DNA of 64,000 bases from positions 1 to 64,000 of the forward strand of contig NZ_AGTS01000063.1 in NCBI RefSeq assembly GCF_000238595.1, given 5' to 3'. Position numbers and translations under genes: made by a program. Under the pieces are notes generated by a model. The model had not been told where the DNA came from and did no database searches. It worked only from the letters and a program-made list of their open reading frames with translations. Every line of letters starts with the position of its first letter. Within the stretch, counting starts at the first letter, position 1. This stretch comes from Acidovorax sp. NO-1. Its GTDB lineage: Bacteria > Pseudomonadota > Gammaproteobacteria > Burkholderiales > Burkholderiaceae_C. This document shows, one piece after another, positions 23,987 to 32,536 of the stretch.

Positions 23987-26493
23987 GGGGTTCTCCTTGA
24001 AGTACGGGATTTGCGATCCTGAACCTCGCGCAGCAGCTCGGGAAGCCACAGAAACGGATCGCTACCGTGCCGTTCACGAACGGTGTCGAGCAGGGCCACG
24101 TTGTCGGTGGTCGCCGAGAGCACGGTGATGAAATCGTCCATGCCACTAAGGTCCAGCTCGCAGATGGCGCTGCTGTGGCCTTGTTTCACGAGGAATCGGC
24201 GCCCGCCTTGTGCGCCGAGGCTGCGCACGATGCTGAATTCGGCCTCGCTGAGCCCAAAGCCTTCGACATACTCCTCGCGCATCGCCTCCGGGTTGGCCAG
24301 GAATATCTTGGTCACGCTTTGTTCGACCATGGTTCGCCCGATGGGGTGGCGCAGCACATCGGACGGGCTCTGGGTGTCGAAAATGCCCAGGCCGTTTTGC
24401 TTGCGGATGGTCTTCTGCTTCTGTTTGGCGAAGTCGCTGAAGATCTCGTGGCCCAGCGCTTTCCAGAACTCCGAGATCACATAGATCAGGCGTTCGCCGT
24501 TGACCAGCTCTTCCATCACCTGCAGCAGGTAGAGCATGACCGGCGTGCGCACCTCGGGCAGGTCCAGGAACTCGGTGGTGTCGAAGGCAATCACCGATGC
24601 CGCGTCCAGGTCCGCCAACTGGTCGTTGGCTTGGTCGAACACCCAGCCCAGGGCGCCACTTTCACACCAGCGCCCGAGCCTCTCGTATAGGCTGTTTTCA
24701 CCCGACTTCGGCAGGTTTTGGCGAACCGTCGAGAAGCGGCGCAGAGCTGTTGGCATCGTGGCCACCGTCTTGACGGCGTCGGCAATCGCGCGCTCATCGG
24801 CCGGCAGCAAAGGCAGGGCGGGCGTGGCGATGCAAATCCGGATCAGCTGTTCCCAGAACTGGATGCGTGCTGGCGTGGGGTCGCGCTGCAGCGGGTTCAG
24901 GTGGGTGGGCTTGCCCGCTTCAAGGGTGAAGTACCGACCGTTCAAGGCCCGTATCGCGATCTCGCAACCCCGGTCCAGGTCAAACAGCACCAGCCTTGGA
25001 GCCGGGTTCCACTTGCGGGTGAGCGTGAGCAGGAACATCTCCAGCGTGGTCTTACCGACGCCGGTGGATCCGATGATGATGGTGTTGCCGGGCAGCTTCT
25101 TGTCGGCAGAGTCTTCGCCTTCCGGGCTGCTGTGCAGGTTCAAATAGAAGGGCTGGCCCGATGGGGTGCGCAGCAAGGCCAACGCCTCCCCCCAAGGATT
25201 GCCGTCGCGCTTGCCCCGGGCAAAGTTGTGACCGCTGGCCAGGGCCGCGAAAGCGCGGGACGACAGCTTGGCATCGCGCGGGCGCCACTGCCAGTTGCCG
25301 GGCATCTGGGCAAACCAGGCGGCATCGGCCACCAGATCCACCGGCGACATCTGCAGGCTGGACGCTTCGCCCACCGCGCCAATCGCCTGTGCAGCCCGTC
25401 GCCCGGCATCGGCCAGGCTGTCTTCCCCTGGCTGACCGAACACCACCAGGCTGTAGTGGTACTCGCCCATGCAGTACTGACCGTCGCCCAGCTCGTTCAT
25501 CGCTTCGTCCATGTCGGCGATCTGGCTGGCCACCACATCGTCGCTGGCGATCAGCTGGTCGCGTTGCAGCTCCAGCGCACGCATGGCTTCGCGCCGGGGC
25601 AGTATCGAGAAGCTCTGAGTTTCGATGAATTCGCTGTCTTCATACAGCAGCGAGTTCAGGATGCCCGGCTCCACCGCGTCGGCGTATTCCTTGATGTCCA
25701 CCAGGGCCGCGCAACGGCGCTGTTCGCCATGTCGAAGTTCCAGCTTGTCACCACCGAAGGACAGGCGGGTGGTGGGCAAGGTGCGGTACAGCGGCCCTGC
25801 CGCAAGGGGCACTGGCCTCCAGCTGCCGTTGACCAGGTAGCCCAGAAACTCGGCCAGTTCGGAGTACCGCCTTGGACCTTGCATGCGAGCCCCCAGCAGT
25901 TGAGGGCCAAAGCCGCGCAGCACCCGGCGCACGAAAGCCGTTCGTTCTTCCATCACGCGCAAGGCTTCGGCATGCGCTGCGGCAATGGCGGTCTTTGAAC
26001 GCTGGGTCGATTGCAGCGCCCGGCTGAGGCGTGAGGCATTGGGCCGGTAGACGAGCGTCAGGTACAGCTCGTTGCTCATCATGGCGTGCTTGCCCAGCCT
26101 GGCCTGGTAGGCCTGTGATAGGTCCCGTGCGAAGCCAGATTGCAGCGGGTCTTCCAGTTGGTCGTGGATCTTTCGGTGGAGCCGATGAGTCCACACGGCC
26201 CATTGGCCGCCGGCCAGGTTGCGCAACAGGCTGCACAGGGCCTCATGCCGTTCGGCGATCAGGTGTTCATCAGCGCATTCGAAGGCCACGCCGTCGAGGC
26301 GCCACACGCGCATGAAGTCGCCCCCACGCGTGATGACGTCGTTTTCGCTGACCAGTGAGGAGAAAGGCACAAACCGCGTGAGCGGGTTCTCCTTCAGCGC
26401 CTGTGCCCAATGGCGCGGTTGTGGCTGACCTGTAGCAGGGCGCCCAGAGCGACGAGGGCCCGCGCCGACAGATCGGTCAAACATGCCAAACAT
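23983..26493 (-). CDS. virB4: VirB4 secretion ATPase
   Basis: An 836-aa ATPase, a typical length for VirB4/CagE. Walker A G-S-T-G-V-G-K-T-T lies at about 475-483, preceded by the P-G-N-T-I-I-I strand; Walker B-like V-I-S-E-F-W-K-A lies near 675. The C-terminal part carries the R-K-x-N-G-L-G-I-F-D-T-Q-S-P motif of the family. The N-terminal half (about 30-420) is the VirB4 N domain. It powers pilus biogenesis at the inner membrane. It overlaps virB3 by 17 bases and the small Cys-rich gene by 4. Confidence 0.93.
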   Translation of the reverse strand: MFGMFDRSVGAGPRRSGRPATGQPQPRHWAQALKENPLTRFVPFSSLVSENDVITRGGDFMRVWRLDGVAFECADEHLIAERHEALCSLLRNLAGGQWAVWTHRLHRKIHDQLEDPLQSGFARDLSQAYQARLGKHAMMSNELYLTLVYRPNASRLSRALQSTQRSKTAIAAAHAEALRVMEERTAFVRRVLRGFGPQLLGARMQGPRRYSELAEFLGYLVNGSWRPVPLAAGPLYRTLPTTRLSFGGDKLELRHGEQRRCAALVDIKEYADAVEPGILNSLLYEDSEFIETQSFSILPRREAMRALELQRDQLIASDDVVASQIADMDEAMNELGDGQYCMGEYHYSLVVFGQPGEDSLADAGRRAAQAIGAVGEASSLQMSPVDLVADAAWFAQMPGNWQWRPRDAKLSSRAFAALASGHNFARGKRDGNPWGEALALLRTPSGQPFYLNLHSSPEGEDSADKKLPGNTIIIGSTGVGKTTLEMFLLTLTRKWNPAPRLVLFDLDRGCEIAIRALNGRYFTLEAGKPTHLNPLQRDPTPARIQFWEQLIRICIATPALPLLPADERAIADAVKTVATMPTALRRFSTVRQNLPKSGENSLYERLGRWCESGALGWVFDQANDQLADLDAASVIAFDTTEFLDLPEVRTPVMLYLLQVMEELVNGERLIYVISEFWKALGHEIFSDFAKQKQKTIRKQNGLGIFDTQSPSDVLRHPIGRTMVEQSVTKIFLANPEAMREEYVEGFGLSEAEFSIVRSLGAQGGRRFLVKQGHSSAICELDLSGMDDFITVLSATTDNVALLDTVRERHGSDPFLWLPELLREVQDRKSRTSRRTP

Positions 26494-26818
26494 CGGAGCC
26501 TCCCCGGTAGAGCGTAGGCGAGTAGCTGCGCGCGCGCCAGAACCGCCGGTTGCGGTCGTGCAGCTTCAGCTTGAGGACCACAAAGATCTGCCGGAACCGC
26601 TGGTCATCACGGGCTGTCAACCAGCGCATCCAGAGCAACACCGGTGCAATGGAAAGGACCACACCCAGCGCAAGCCACCAGCTCACCAGGATGCCGCCCC
26701 ACATGATCAGCAACATGCCGGTGCCAAACAGGATCACCAGCGGCACCAGCGGAATGCCCAGCTTCATGGCCGGGCGCGTGGCGCCCTTGTAGATGGCTTC
26801 GGCCTGCATGGTCTGCAC
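26477..26818 (-). CDS. virB3: VirB3 membrane protein
   Basis: A 113-aa small membrane protein with two adjoining hydrophobic stretches (about 23-43 and 46-64) and the A-I-Y-K-G-A-T-R-P start typical of VirB3. The C-terminus is basic and cytoplasmic. It works with VirB4 in pilus assembly. It lies 9 bases downstream of virB2 and overlaps virB4 by 17 bases. Confidence 0.88.
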   Translation of the reverse strand: MQTMQAEAIYKGATRPAMKLGIPLVPLVILFGTGMLLIMWGGILVSWWLALGVVLSIAPVLLWMRWLTARDDQRFRQIFVVLKLKLHDRNRRFWRARSYSPTLYRGGSDVWHV

Positions 26819-26827
26819 CTTCAGCCT

Positions 26828-27118
26828 TCAGCTGACGATGTAGCTGGCGAAGGCCGCAGCTCCACCCACCAGCGTGCCACCAATCAGCACATTGGCCACA
26901 TCGGCCAGGCGAGCGCCTTGGAAGATCATCTTGAAGCCCGCCCAGATGATCGCGATGGTCACCACCGCAATCGATATCGTCACCAGGATGGTGTTGACGT
27001 TGGTGACCGTGGTGTTGATCTTGTCGAAGCCCTGTGCCCAGCTCTTTGAGGCTGCAGCCAACATCAGCAGGGCGGTTGCGAGGTGGCGCTGTGGTACGAA
27101 GAGACGAATGCGGGTCAT
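26828..27118 (-). CDS. virB2: VirB2/TrbC-type major pilin
   Basis: A 96-aa prepilin. A signal peptide ends near S-K-S-W-A-Q (residues 24-29), followed by two hydrophobic helices (about 41-64 and 75-96) separated by a short polar loop with G-A-R-L-A-D-V-A-N. That is the layout of VirB2 pilins. Its ATG overlaps the virB1 stop by 4 bases and it is followed by virB3. Confidence 0.87.
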   Translation of the reverse strand: MTRIRLFVPQRHLATALLMLAAASKSWAQGFDKINTTVTNVNTILVTISIAVVTIAIIWAGFKMIFQGARLADVANVLIGGTLVGGAAAFASYIVS

Positions 27119-27624
27119 GACGGCTCCTTAATGGGGGTGTGTTGACTGATGGGGAGAGGGTTGCGGGCTGCGGCGACCACCTTGCCCACGTAGCCATGGC
27201 GAAAGCCGGTGGTGAAGTTGCCGCTGTAGTAGCAGGAGAGCGCAGCGCGCAGGGCTACCTGGTCGCCCGATCTGCTGGGTGACTTGCGTCGCGCCCGCTC
27301 GAAACACTCGCTCAACACCGTCTGCATGGCGGCCAGGTTGGAGCAAGGTTCGAAGGCCGATTCCAGCGACAGGCCCAGGCGCTGGAAGTTGCCCATGTTG
27401 ATCTGGCCGAGGCCCACGCTGAAGTTGCGGCCAGCGGCCTGCAGAGCCAGCGCGGTGGCCAATGCCTCGGTGCGGTGGCGGGGTTGGCGTTGCAGCGAAC
27501 CGCCTACGACGCCAATGGCCCAGGGGTTGAAGGCGCTTTCGACGGCGACGAGCGCGTGTGCTGTGGTCAGGTGGACCTGTGGCGCGCAGGCCAAGGCCAG
27601 TGCCGCGAAGGTGGATGCTTCCAT
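27115..27624 (-). CDS. virB1: VirB1-type lytic transglycosylase
   Basis: A 169-aa SLT-family transglycosylase that opens peptidoglycan for the secretion channel. The catalytic Glu is in V-A-V-E-S-A-F-N-P (about residues 26-34), followed by F-S-V-G-L-G-Q-I-N (about 79-87), the two hallmark motifs. No clear signal peptide is seen at the N-terminus, which is unusual for a periplasmic enzyme; export may rely on a noncanonical start or on the channel. It is 10 bases downstream of the TrbM-like gene. Confidence 0.82.
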   Translation of the reverse strand: MEASTFAALALACAPQVHLTTAHALVAVESAFNPWAIGVVGGSLQRQPRHRTEALATALALQAAGRNFSVGLGQINMGNFQRLGLSLESAFEPCSNLAAMQTVLSECFERARRKSPSRSGDQVALRAALSCYYSGNFTTGFRHGYVGKVVAAARNPLPISQHTPIKEPS

Positions 27625-27634
27625 GGCGCAGCCC

Positions 27635-28192
27635 TCACGGACGGGAGCGAAGCCAGGTGGCGTGGTCGTTGTCGTACTGGGTGTCCCAAGTGCCCAGCTG
27701 GGACTTCGCGACCGGGCTGAAGTCCGTCACGGTGTCGCCACCCATATCCCACCAGGTGCGTGTGAACTGCTTGCCGTCGATCGTGACCGTGATCGCCCCG
27801 GTGTAGTCGCAGGTGTAGATCGGTCCGCTCTCGGACTCATGCACCCGGGTGTACTGGGGTGGGCAGTTGCCCGGCGCCCGAGCCCACACATGCCGAGCCG
27901 AGTTACCTGCGCCAGACATACCGCACGTAGGAAAGGCCTTGCCCCGAGCCAGATCCCGAAGCACCTTTCGGATCGGTGGCACACACTGAGGGACCGACTT
28001 CCAGCTCGGTGCCGCAAAGCACAGTAAAACCAGGCAGCCATCGACGGCGCGCGCCGCCGATGGTGCGAGGAGCCCCAAGGTGAGCAACAAGCTGGCGGCG
28101 GCGCTCGCCAGCGTTGCCGCCAGGCTTCTCTGCAAGGTTGCCGCTTTCGTGGAATGCCAGCACAGGGTGTTGGCGAGAGGTGCATGGTTCAT
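27635..28192 (-). CDS. TrbM-like exported protein, first gene of the transfer operon
   Basis: A 185-aa protein from the ATG at 28192, which has a GAGGAC ribosome site. The N-terminus is a signal or anchor (about residues 15-45, Ala/Leu-rich). The mature part is Cys-rich, starting D-G-C-L-V-L-L-C-F-A-A-P and continuing with an R-G-K-A-F-P-T-C-G segment, a pattern I associate with TrbM-type conjugation proteins. The C-terminal half (C-D-Y-T-G-A-I-T-V-T-I-D-G-K-Q) looks like beta structure. The family match is from memory of the motif and not certain. As first gene of the operon its upstream 70 bases should hold the transfer promoter, which I could not pinpoint. Confidence 0.6.
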   Translation of the reverse strand: MNHAPLANTLCWHSTKAATLQRSLAATLASAAASLLLTLGLLAPSAARAVDGCLVLLCFAAPSWKSVPQCVPPIRKVLRDLARGKAFPTCGMSGAGNSARHVWARAPGNCPPQYTRVHESESGPIYTCDYTGAITVTIDGKQFTRTWWDMGGDTVTDFSPVAKSQLGTWDTQYDNDHATWLRSRP

Positions 28193-28530
28193 GGTCAAGT
28201 CCTCGGTTCGACGTTGTTCGTGAGGTGGCAGTGCTTGCCGTTTCTCTGAACACCGTGAGGTCAATGTAGGACTTGAAACCCCCTGTGCTGCTGCTGGATT
28301 TGGGCTGTTTTCCAGCACATTCGCACCATGCGCAGTCGGTGTCTGCTGGGCACGCCGAAAAAAGAAACCCGGCGCGAAGGCCGGGCAAATGCAAAGTCGC
28401 TGTCACACGACTTTTCAGGGAGGAGGGCCGACTGTTCAGGCCGACTCGGAACCATTATCGATTCAGGTCGCTTGAAACGCCTACGACAAATTCGGCCTGA
28501 TGCACAGCAGTGCCCCTCATTGGGAGTACT
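28193..28530. other. Intergenic region between the transfer operon and umuC
   Basis: About 340 bases without a gene. It holds the minus-strand terminator at 28356-28386 after umuC and, nearer 28193, the presumed leader of the transfer operon. I see no convincing -35/-10 pair and no additional reading frame with domain content. Confidence 0.5.
28356..28386 (-). terminator. Rho-independent terminator after umuC
   Basis: On the minus strand a 6-bp perfect stem (28368-28373 with 28380-28385, arm CCCGGC on the plus strand) is followed by a run of Ts interrupted once by C (complement of 28357-28367). It closes the umuD-umuC transcript before the transfer operon. Confidence 0.75.
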
Positions 28531-29840
28531 TCACGTCCGCACCACGGGCATGTCTTCCCATCGCGTTGTGTACTGCGGCGTACGCCGCTCCTGTTTCATC
28601 GACCAGCGCCTGCGATCTCCCTCCAGACCGGTACTGCCCAGCAGCACCGTGCCCCGGCCATAGCGCCGGTTGAGCCCATCCAGGGCGCCCATCAACCGGC
28701 CTTTGTCCCGTCTCTCACCAGGCTCCTCGTCAAGCAGCAGTTCACCCTGGTGCACCGAAGCCGGTTGAAGCTCCATCTGCATCACCCCAGCCTTGGCGTA
28801 CAGGAAGTCAGGCTTGTAAATGCAGCGCAGGCCGTTCAGGGCCGCATCGGCGATCAGCGAACTGTCGGCGGTGGGGACGTCGGCACCACGATGGACCGGC
28901 TGTACTGAGGATCGGGCCGGAACGGACTGGTCCGCACAAAGGTCAGCACCTGGTTGGCGAGCCCTTCTTGGCGCCGCAACTTCTCGGCCGCCCGGCTGGC
29001 GAACTCACTGACGGCTTCACTGAGGTCTTCCAGTGCGGTCACCGGGCGACCAAACGACCGGGTGCAGGCGATTTCCTGTTTGTCTGGTGCCGTGTCTTGC
29101 AGAACCACACAGGACTGCCCCTGCAACTCACGCACCGTGCGCTCCAGCACCACCGACCAGCGCTGGCGTACCGTGGCCAGGTCCATGCGGGCGAGATCGA
29201 GCACCGTGTGGATGCCACCCTCTTTGAGCTGCGCCGCAATGCGACGGCCCACGCCCCAGACTTCCTCGACCGGCGTGGCCGCCAGCACCGCATCCCGTGC
29301 TGTTGGTTCCAGTGCAGCCAGGTTGCAGATTTGAGCCAGTTCGACGGGGTAGCTGCCGGGTTTGCGTTCGGCCGTCTTGGCGATGTGGTTGGCCAGCTTG
29401 GCCAGGGTCTTGGTCTGCCCGATGCCGATACAGCAGGGGATGCCCACCCACTGCAACACCCTTTCGCGGATCACCCGACTGCGTTTGACCAGGTCACCCC
29501 GGATGCCCGAGAGATCCACAAACGACTCGTCGATGGAATAGATCTCCTGCCGGTGCCCGAGCCCGGCCACCAGGCTCATCATCCGGTCGCTCAGATCGCC
29601 ATACAGGGGGAAGTTCGCCGACAGGGCCACCAAGCCGTTGGATTCGGCCATGTGCCGGATCTTGAACCAGGGTGCGCCCATGGCAATGCCCAAGGCCTTG
29701 GCCTCGTTGGAACGGGCAATCGCACAACCGTCGTTGGAAAGCACCACCACCGGTTTGGCGTTCAGGCTGGGGCGGAACACACGCTCGCAAGAGACGTAGA
29801 AATTGTTGCCATCGACCAGGGCATACAGCGGAAAAGCCAT
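28531..29840 (-). pseudogene. umuC: umuC-like DNA polymerase V subunit, frameshifted
   Basis: A Y-family error-prone polymerase gene. The first frame (29840 to 28854) encodes 328 residues with [11 protein letters not shown] (about 9-19) and Y-S-I-D-E-S-F-V-D (about 100-108), the catalytic motifs, plus the thumb and little finger start. It ends at a premature TGA. From about 28870 the family sequence resumes in another frame (A-D-S-S-L-I ... C-I-Y-K-P-D-F-L-Y-A-K-A-G-V) and runs to 28531. One base gained or lost in the C-rich run near 28860-28880 explains this. Total length (about 436 codons) fits UmuC. The catalytic core is intact but the beta-clamp-binding C-terminus is out of frame. A sequencing error is possible. 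Confidence 0.85.
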
Positions 29841-29868
29841 GAAACACGCTCAACCAGATTCGCCTGCG

Positions 29869-30354
29869 TCAGCGCTTGAACTGCTTGATCGCCGCGATCA
29901 CCACGCCCCAGACCTCGACCGTCTGGCCTTCGGTGGGCACGATGTCGGCGAAGGTTGGGTTGGCAGCCTTTAGCTTGAGCCGCCCCCCGCGTTGCCAGAG
30001 CTGCTTGCAGGTGAAGTCCCCATCGACCACCGCCACCACAATCTGGCCGTGGCTGGGCTTGATTGCCCGGTCCACCAGCAGCACATCCCCATCGAAGATG
30101 CCCGCCTCACGCATGGACTCACCCCGCACCGTCATGCTGTAGGTGGCCTGTGGATGTTTGATCAGGTGTTCGAGCACGTCGATGCGTTTGGCCTGGAAAT
30201 CCTCCGCCGGCGACGGAAAACCCGCTCGAATCCGGGATTCAAGTTGGAAGGCGGGAAGGGCGCATTCGACCAAGGGCCTCGGTGGGCTGCAGCTTCCTGA
30301 CGCTGCACCAGGGAACTGGGCTGATAACAGGTGATCTTCTACAATACTGGACAT
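29869..30354 (-). CDS. umuD: UmuD-like self-cleaving SOS mutagenesis protein
   Basis: A 161-aa LexA/UmuD-family protein. A G-F-P-S-P-A-E-D segment (about 45-52) holds the candidate cleavage area, here F-P-S-P in place of the usual Cys/Ala-Gly pair. A catalytic Ser in V-R-G-E-S-M (about 76-81) is followed by the catalytic Lys region A-I-K-P-S-H-G. Cleaved UmuD joins UmuC as polymerase V. It is 28 bases upstream of umuC. The ATG lies inside the 8-bp target duplication of the adjacent IS, so its natural promoter and LexA box have been cut away. If the TATACT in the uninterrupted sequence was the -10, the native mRNA was nearly leaderless. Confidence 0.85.
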   Translation of the reverse strand: MSSIVEDHLLSAQFPGAASGSCSPPRPLVECALPAFQLESRIRAGFPSPAEDFQAKRIDVLEHLIKHPQATYSMTVRGESMREAGIFDGDVLLVDRAIKPSHGQIVVAVVDGDFTCKQLWQRGGRLKLKAANPTFADIVPTEGQTVEVWGVVIAAIKQFKR

Positions 30355-30358
30355 AACA
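30345..30358. promoter_or_regulatory. Left half of a LexA box split by an IS
   Basis: TACTGG (30345-30350) followed by the 8-base target duplication ACATAACA (30351-30358). Removing the IS and one duplication restores TACTGG-N8-ACAGTA, one mismatch from the LexA consensus CTGT-N8-ACAG within extended arms. The partner half is at 31458-31463. Confidence 0.7.
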
Positions 30359-31449
30359 AAGGGGTATCCACTTAGCTCCAGTCATCGTAAATGCTGGATG
30401 GATAACCAGTATTGAATGGTATGCCAGTCAGGCAAACAGTCAAGCCTTTTTCACCACGTCCCGGTACGTCACCGGTGCTGTCACGACCGCTTGTTGCAGC
30501 AACCGATAGAACAACATGCCGCGTGAGTTGGATGTGCGGCGATTGAAGCGGAACACGAACTCATCCAGGTAGGCATCCAGGTGTTCGGGCTGCACCGAGC
30601 CATGGTGTGTGCCCAGAATCCAGCGCTGCACCAGAGCCGCCACCCGATGCACGCCAGCCATCGAGACATGAGCCGGAACGTTGGAGCCCAACATGACCGT
30701 GCGCTGATGGACGAAGCCCAGGTCTTTCAATGTCAGGTAGGCAGCCGAGCCGTCGGTACGCACCTGTGCGCCAGGCTCGATAACCTCCTCCACGAACGGA
30801 ATCACACAAGCAGCGGAGTCATTGGCAATGCGGCGCAGGCGGATGCGGCCGAATCCTTTGGGGTCCAGCATCTCCACGGCCATGACCACCAGCACCTTGC
30901 TCGTGCTGCTCTTGCGCCCTTTGGGTGAGATGGGGTTTCGCCTGTCTGTGATGGCCAGATAGGTCTCGTCAACTTCGACCAACCCTTTGAGCTGTTCGCG
31001 ACCCGGTCGAACCATGGCACGACGAAGCCGATGCAGCATGGTCCAAGCGGTCTGATAGCTGCCCAGTCCCAGCACGCGCTGTAGACCCAACGCGCTCACG
31101 CCTTGCTTCTGATTGGTCAGGTACCAAGCCGCAGCCAGCCAAACGCGCAGTGGCGTTCGGGTCTTCTCGAAGATGGTGCCGGCGGTCACCGAACTCTGGT
31201 GTTGGCAACTCGGGCACATCAGCCGGGTACGCGTCGCACGATAGGCATCGCCTACGCAGCCGCAGCGCGGGCAGACAAAACCTTGGGACCACCGCAGCCG
31301 CTCCAGATAGGCAAGGCACGCCTCTTCGGTGGCAAACCAGTCAAGAAACTCGTTCCAAGTCTGCGGATAGTCTTTTCCGGGCGTTGGCGCTAAAGTATGG
31401 ATATCCATCCAGTTATTCTGCATCTGCTGGAGCTAAGTGGATACCCCTT
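30359..31449. mobile_element. IS1595-family insertion sequence, complete
   Basis: A 1091-bp element with perfect 23-bp terminal inverted repeats (30359-30381 and 31427-31449; outermost bases AAGGGGTATCC) and 8-bp direct repeats ACATAACA (30351-30358 and 31450-31457). It carries one transposase gene. Identical ends and duplications point to a recent insertion. It lies exactly in the spacer of the LexA box between umuD and the SRAP gene. Confidence 0.93.
30440..31423 (-). CDS. IS1595-family transposase
   Basis: A 327-aa transposase. An N-terminal zinc ribbon (C-P-R-C near 50-53, C-P-S-C near 71-74) is followed by a DDE-type (ISXO2-like) catalytic domain: L-V-E-V-D-E-T-Y (about 147-154), V-R-T-D-G-S-A-A-Y (about 219-227), W-I-L-G-T-H-H-G-S-V near 267 and the Y-L-D-E-F-V-F-R-F-N-R-R signature near 286-297. 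The gene is intact and fills the IS. It starts a few bases inside the right inverted repeat, so the IS-end promoter is probably very compact. Confidence 0.92.
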   Translation of the reverse strand: MQNNWMDIHTLAPTPGKDYPQTWNEFLDWFATEEACLAYLERLRWSQGFVCPRCGCVGDAYRATRTRLMCPSCQHQSSVTAGTIFEKTRTPLRVWLAAAWYLTNQKQGVSALGLQRVLGLGSYQTAWTMLHRLRRAMVRPGREQLKGLVEVDETYLAITDRRNPISPKGRKSSTSKVLVVMAVEMLDPKGFGRIRLRRIANDSAACVIPFVEEVIEPGAQVRTDGSAAYLTLKDLGFVHQRTVMLGSNVPAHVSMAGVHRVAALVQRWILGTHHGSVQPEHLDAYLDEFVFRFNRRTSNSRGMLFYRLLQQAVVTAPVTYRDVVKKA

Positions 31450-31463
31450 ACATAACAACAGTA
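31450..31463. promoter_or_regulatory. Right half of the split LexA box
   Basis: The second copy of the 8-base duplication (31450-31457) directly followed by ACAGTA (31458-31463), the other half-site of the LexA operator. It remains attached to the SRAP gene, about 70 bases upstream of its start. Confidence 0.7.
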
Positions 31464-31533
31464 TAGAAGCCAAGCCCATCCCTTGGGAATGCTTCACAGA
31501 AAACCGGCGCGAATCCGCGCATAGGATTGAACC

Positions 31534-32187
31534 ATGTGCAGTCACTACGAAGGCGTGCGGGACGCACAGGTCTTGCGAAAGGTGTTCCAGGTGGAGCCAC
31601 CGGCCGACTTGGGCAAAACCGATCTCTGGCCGGGATACCCCGGCCTGCTGATCCGCCGCCCCCGGGAGAAGGACTCGGGCGATGACGCAGCACCAGATCG
31701 GGAAGCGTTACCCGGCCTGTTTGGCCTGGTACCCCACTGGGCGACCGACCTGAAGATCTGCCGCAGTACCTACAACGCCCGCAGCGAGACGGTGGCCACC
31801 AAACCGAGTTTTCGGGAAGCTTGGAAGAGGGCGCAGCACTGCATCATCCCGGCCCAAGCCATCTACGAACCGGACTGGCGCAGCGGCAAGGCCATTCCCA
31901 CGCGCATCGAACGAGAAGACGGTCGGCCCATGGGGATTGCGGGTTTGTGGTCTGCCTGGAAGTCTCCCCAGGGGGAATGGGTGCACAGCTACACAATGCG
32001 GACGATCAACGCAGATACCCACCAACTGATGAACCAGTTCCACAAGCCGACCGATGAGAAACGCATGGTAGTGGTGCTGCCGGAGGCGGCCTATGAAGCG
32101 TGGCTGACGGCGACGGCTGAGCATAGTGAACAGTTCCTGGTGCCATTTGCGGCGGAGGGGTTGAGGGTAGGGAGTGGGCGAGATTGA
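31534..32187 (+). CDS. SOS response-associated peptidase (SRAP, YedK/HMCES-like)
   Basis: A 217-aa SRAP protein, which covalently shields abasic sites in single-stranded DNA through Cys2. The start M-C-S-H-Y-E leaves Cys2 as the catalytic residue. Also present are N-A-R-S-E-T (about 71-76), an R-x-x-R-C-I-I-P-A-type segment read here as Q-H-C-I-I-P-A (about 105-111) with Y-E-P-D-W, and the H-x-R-M-P-type region, here E-K-R-M-V-V-V-L. It was divergent from umuD and shared the LexA box before the IS1595 insertion. The last 10 residues abut an IS5-type remnant and look atypical, so the C-terminus may be altered. Confidence 0.82.
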   Translation: MCSHYEGVRDAQVLRKVFQVEPPADLGKTDLWPGYPGLLIRRPREKDSGDDAAPDREALPGLFGLVPHWATDLKICRSTYNARSETVATKPSFREAWKRAQHCIIPAQAIYEPDWRSGKAIPTRIEREDGRPMGIAGLWSAWKSPQGEWVHSYTMRTINADTHQLMNQFHKPTDEKRMVVVLPEAAYEAWLTATAEHSEQFLVPFAAEGLRVGSGRD

Positions 32188-32191
32188 AGGA

Positions 32192-32454
32192 TGGCTGTAG
32201 TTGATGGCCTCGACCAGTTGCCGCTCGCTTCGGATGGAGAACAGGATCTGCAGCAGCAGTGCCTTGAGCAGCATCTCCGGCGGTACCGAGGGGCGCCCAC
32301 GGCGGGCATACACCGCCTCGAAGTCGTTGCTCATCGTCGCCAGCAGCGCATCGACCACGGCGCGCAACTTGCGCAGCGGGTGGGCCTGCGGCACTCTCTC
32401 TTCAAGGCTGATGTAGCTGAACATCGCACTCTGGAAGTCTTGGTTGCCTCTCAT
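32192..32454 (-). pseudogene. IS5-family transposase, 5' remnant
   Basis: The first ~87 residues of an IS5-type transposase (start M-R-G-N-Q-D-F-Q-S, then S-L-E-E-R-V-P-Q-A-H-P-L-R, then R-G-R-P-S-V-P-P-E-M-L-L-K-A-L-L-L and S-E-R-Q-L-V-E-A-I-N-Y) end abruptly near 32195. There the sequence becomes SRAP-gene DNA. The catalytic DDE part is missing, so this is a deletion scar. It may have fixed the SRAP gene in its present place. Confidence 0.8.
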
Positions 32455-32536
32455 CTTCCTCGGCTGGGTCGTTCTGGGATGGCTTCAGATCGTAGCGGCC
32501 GACTCGGGCACCGGCGGAGAATTTTTCAACGGCCTG

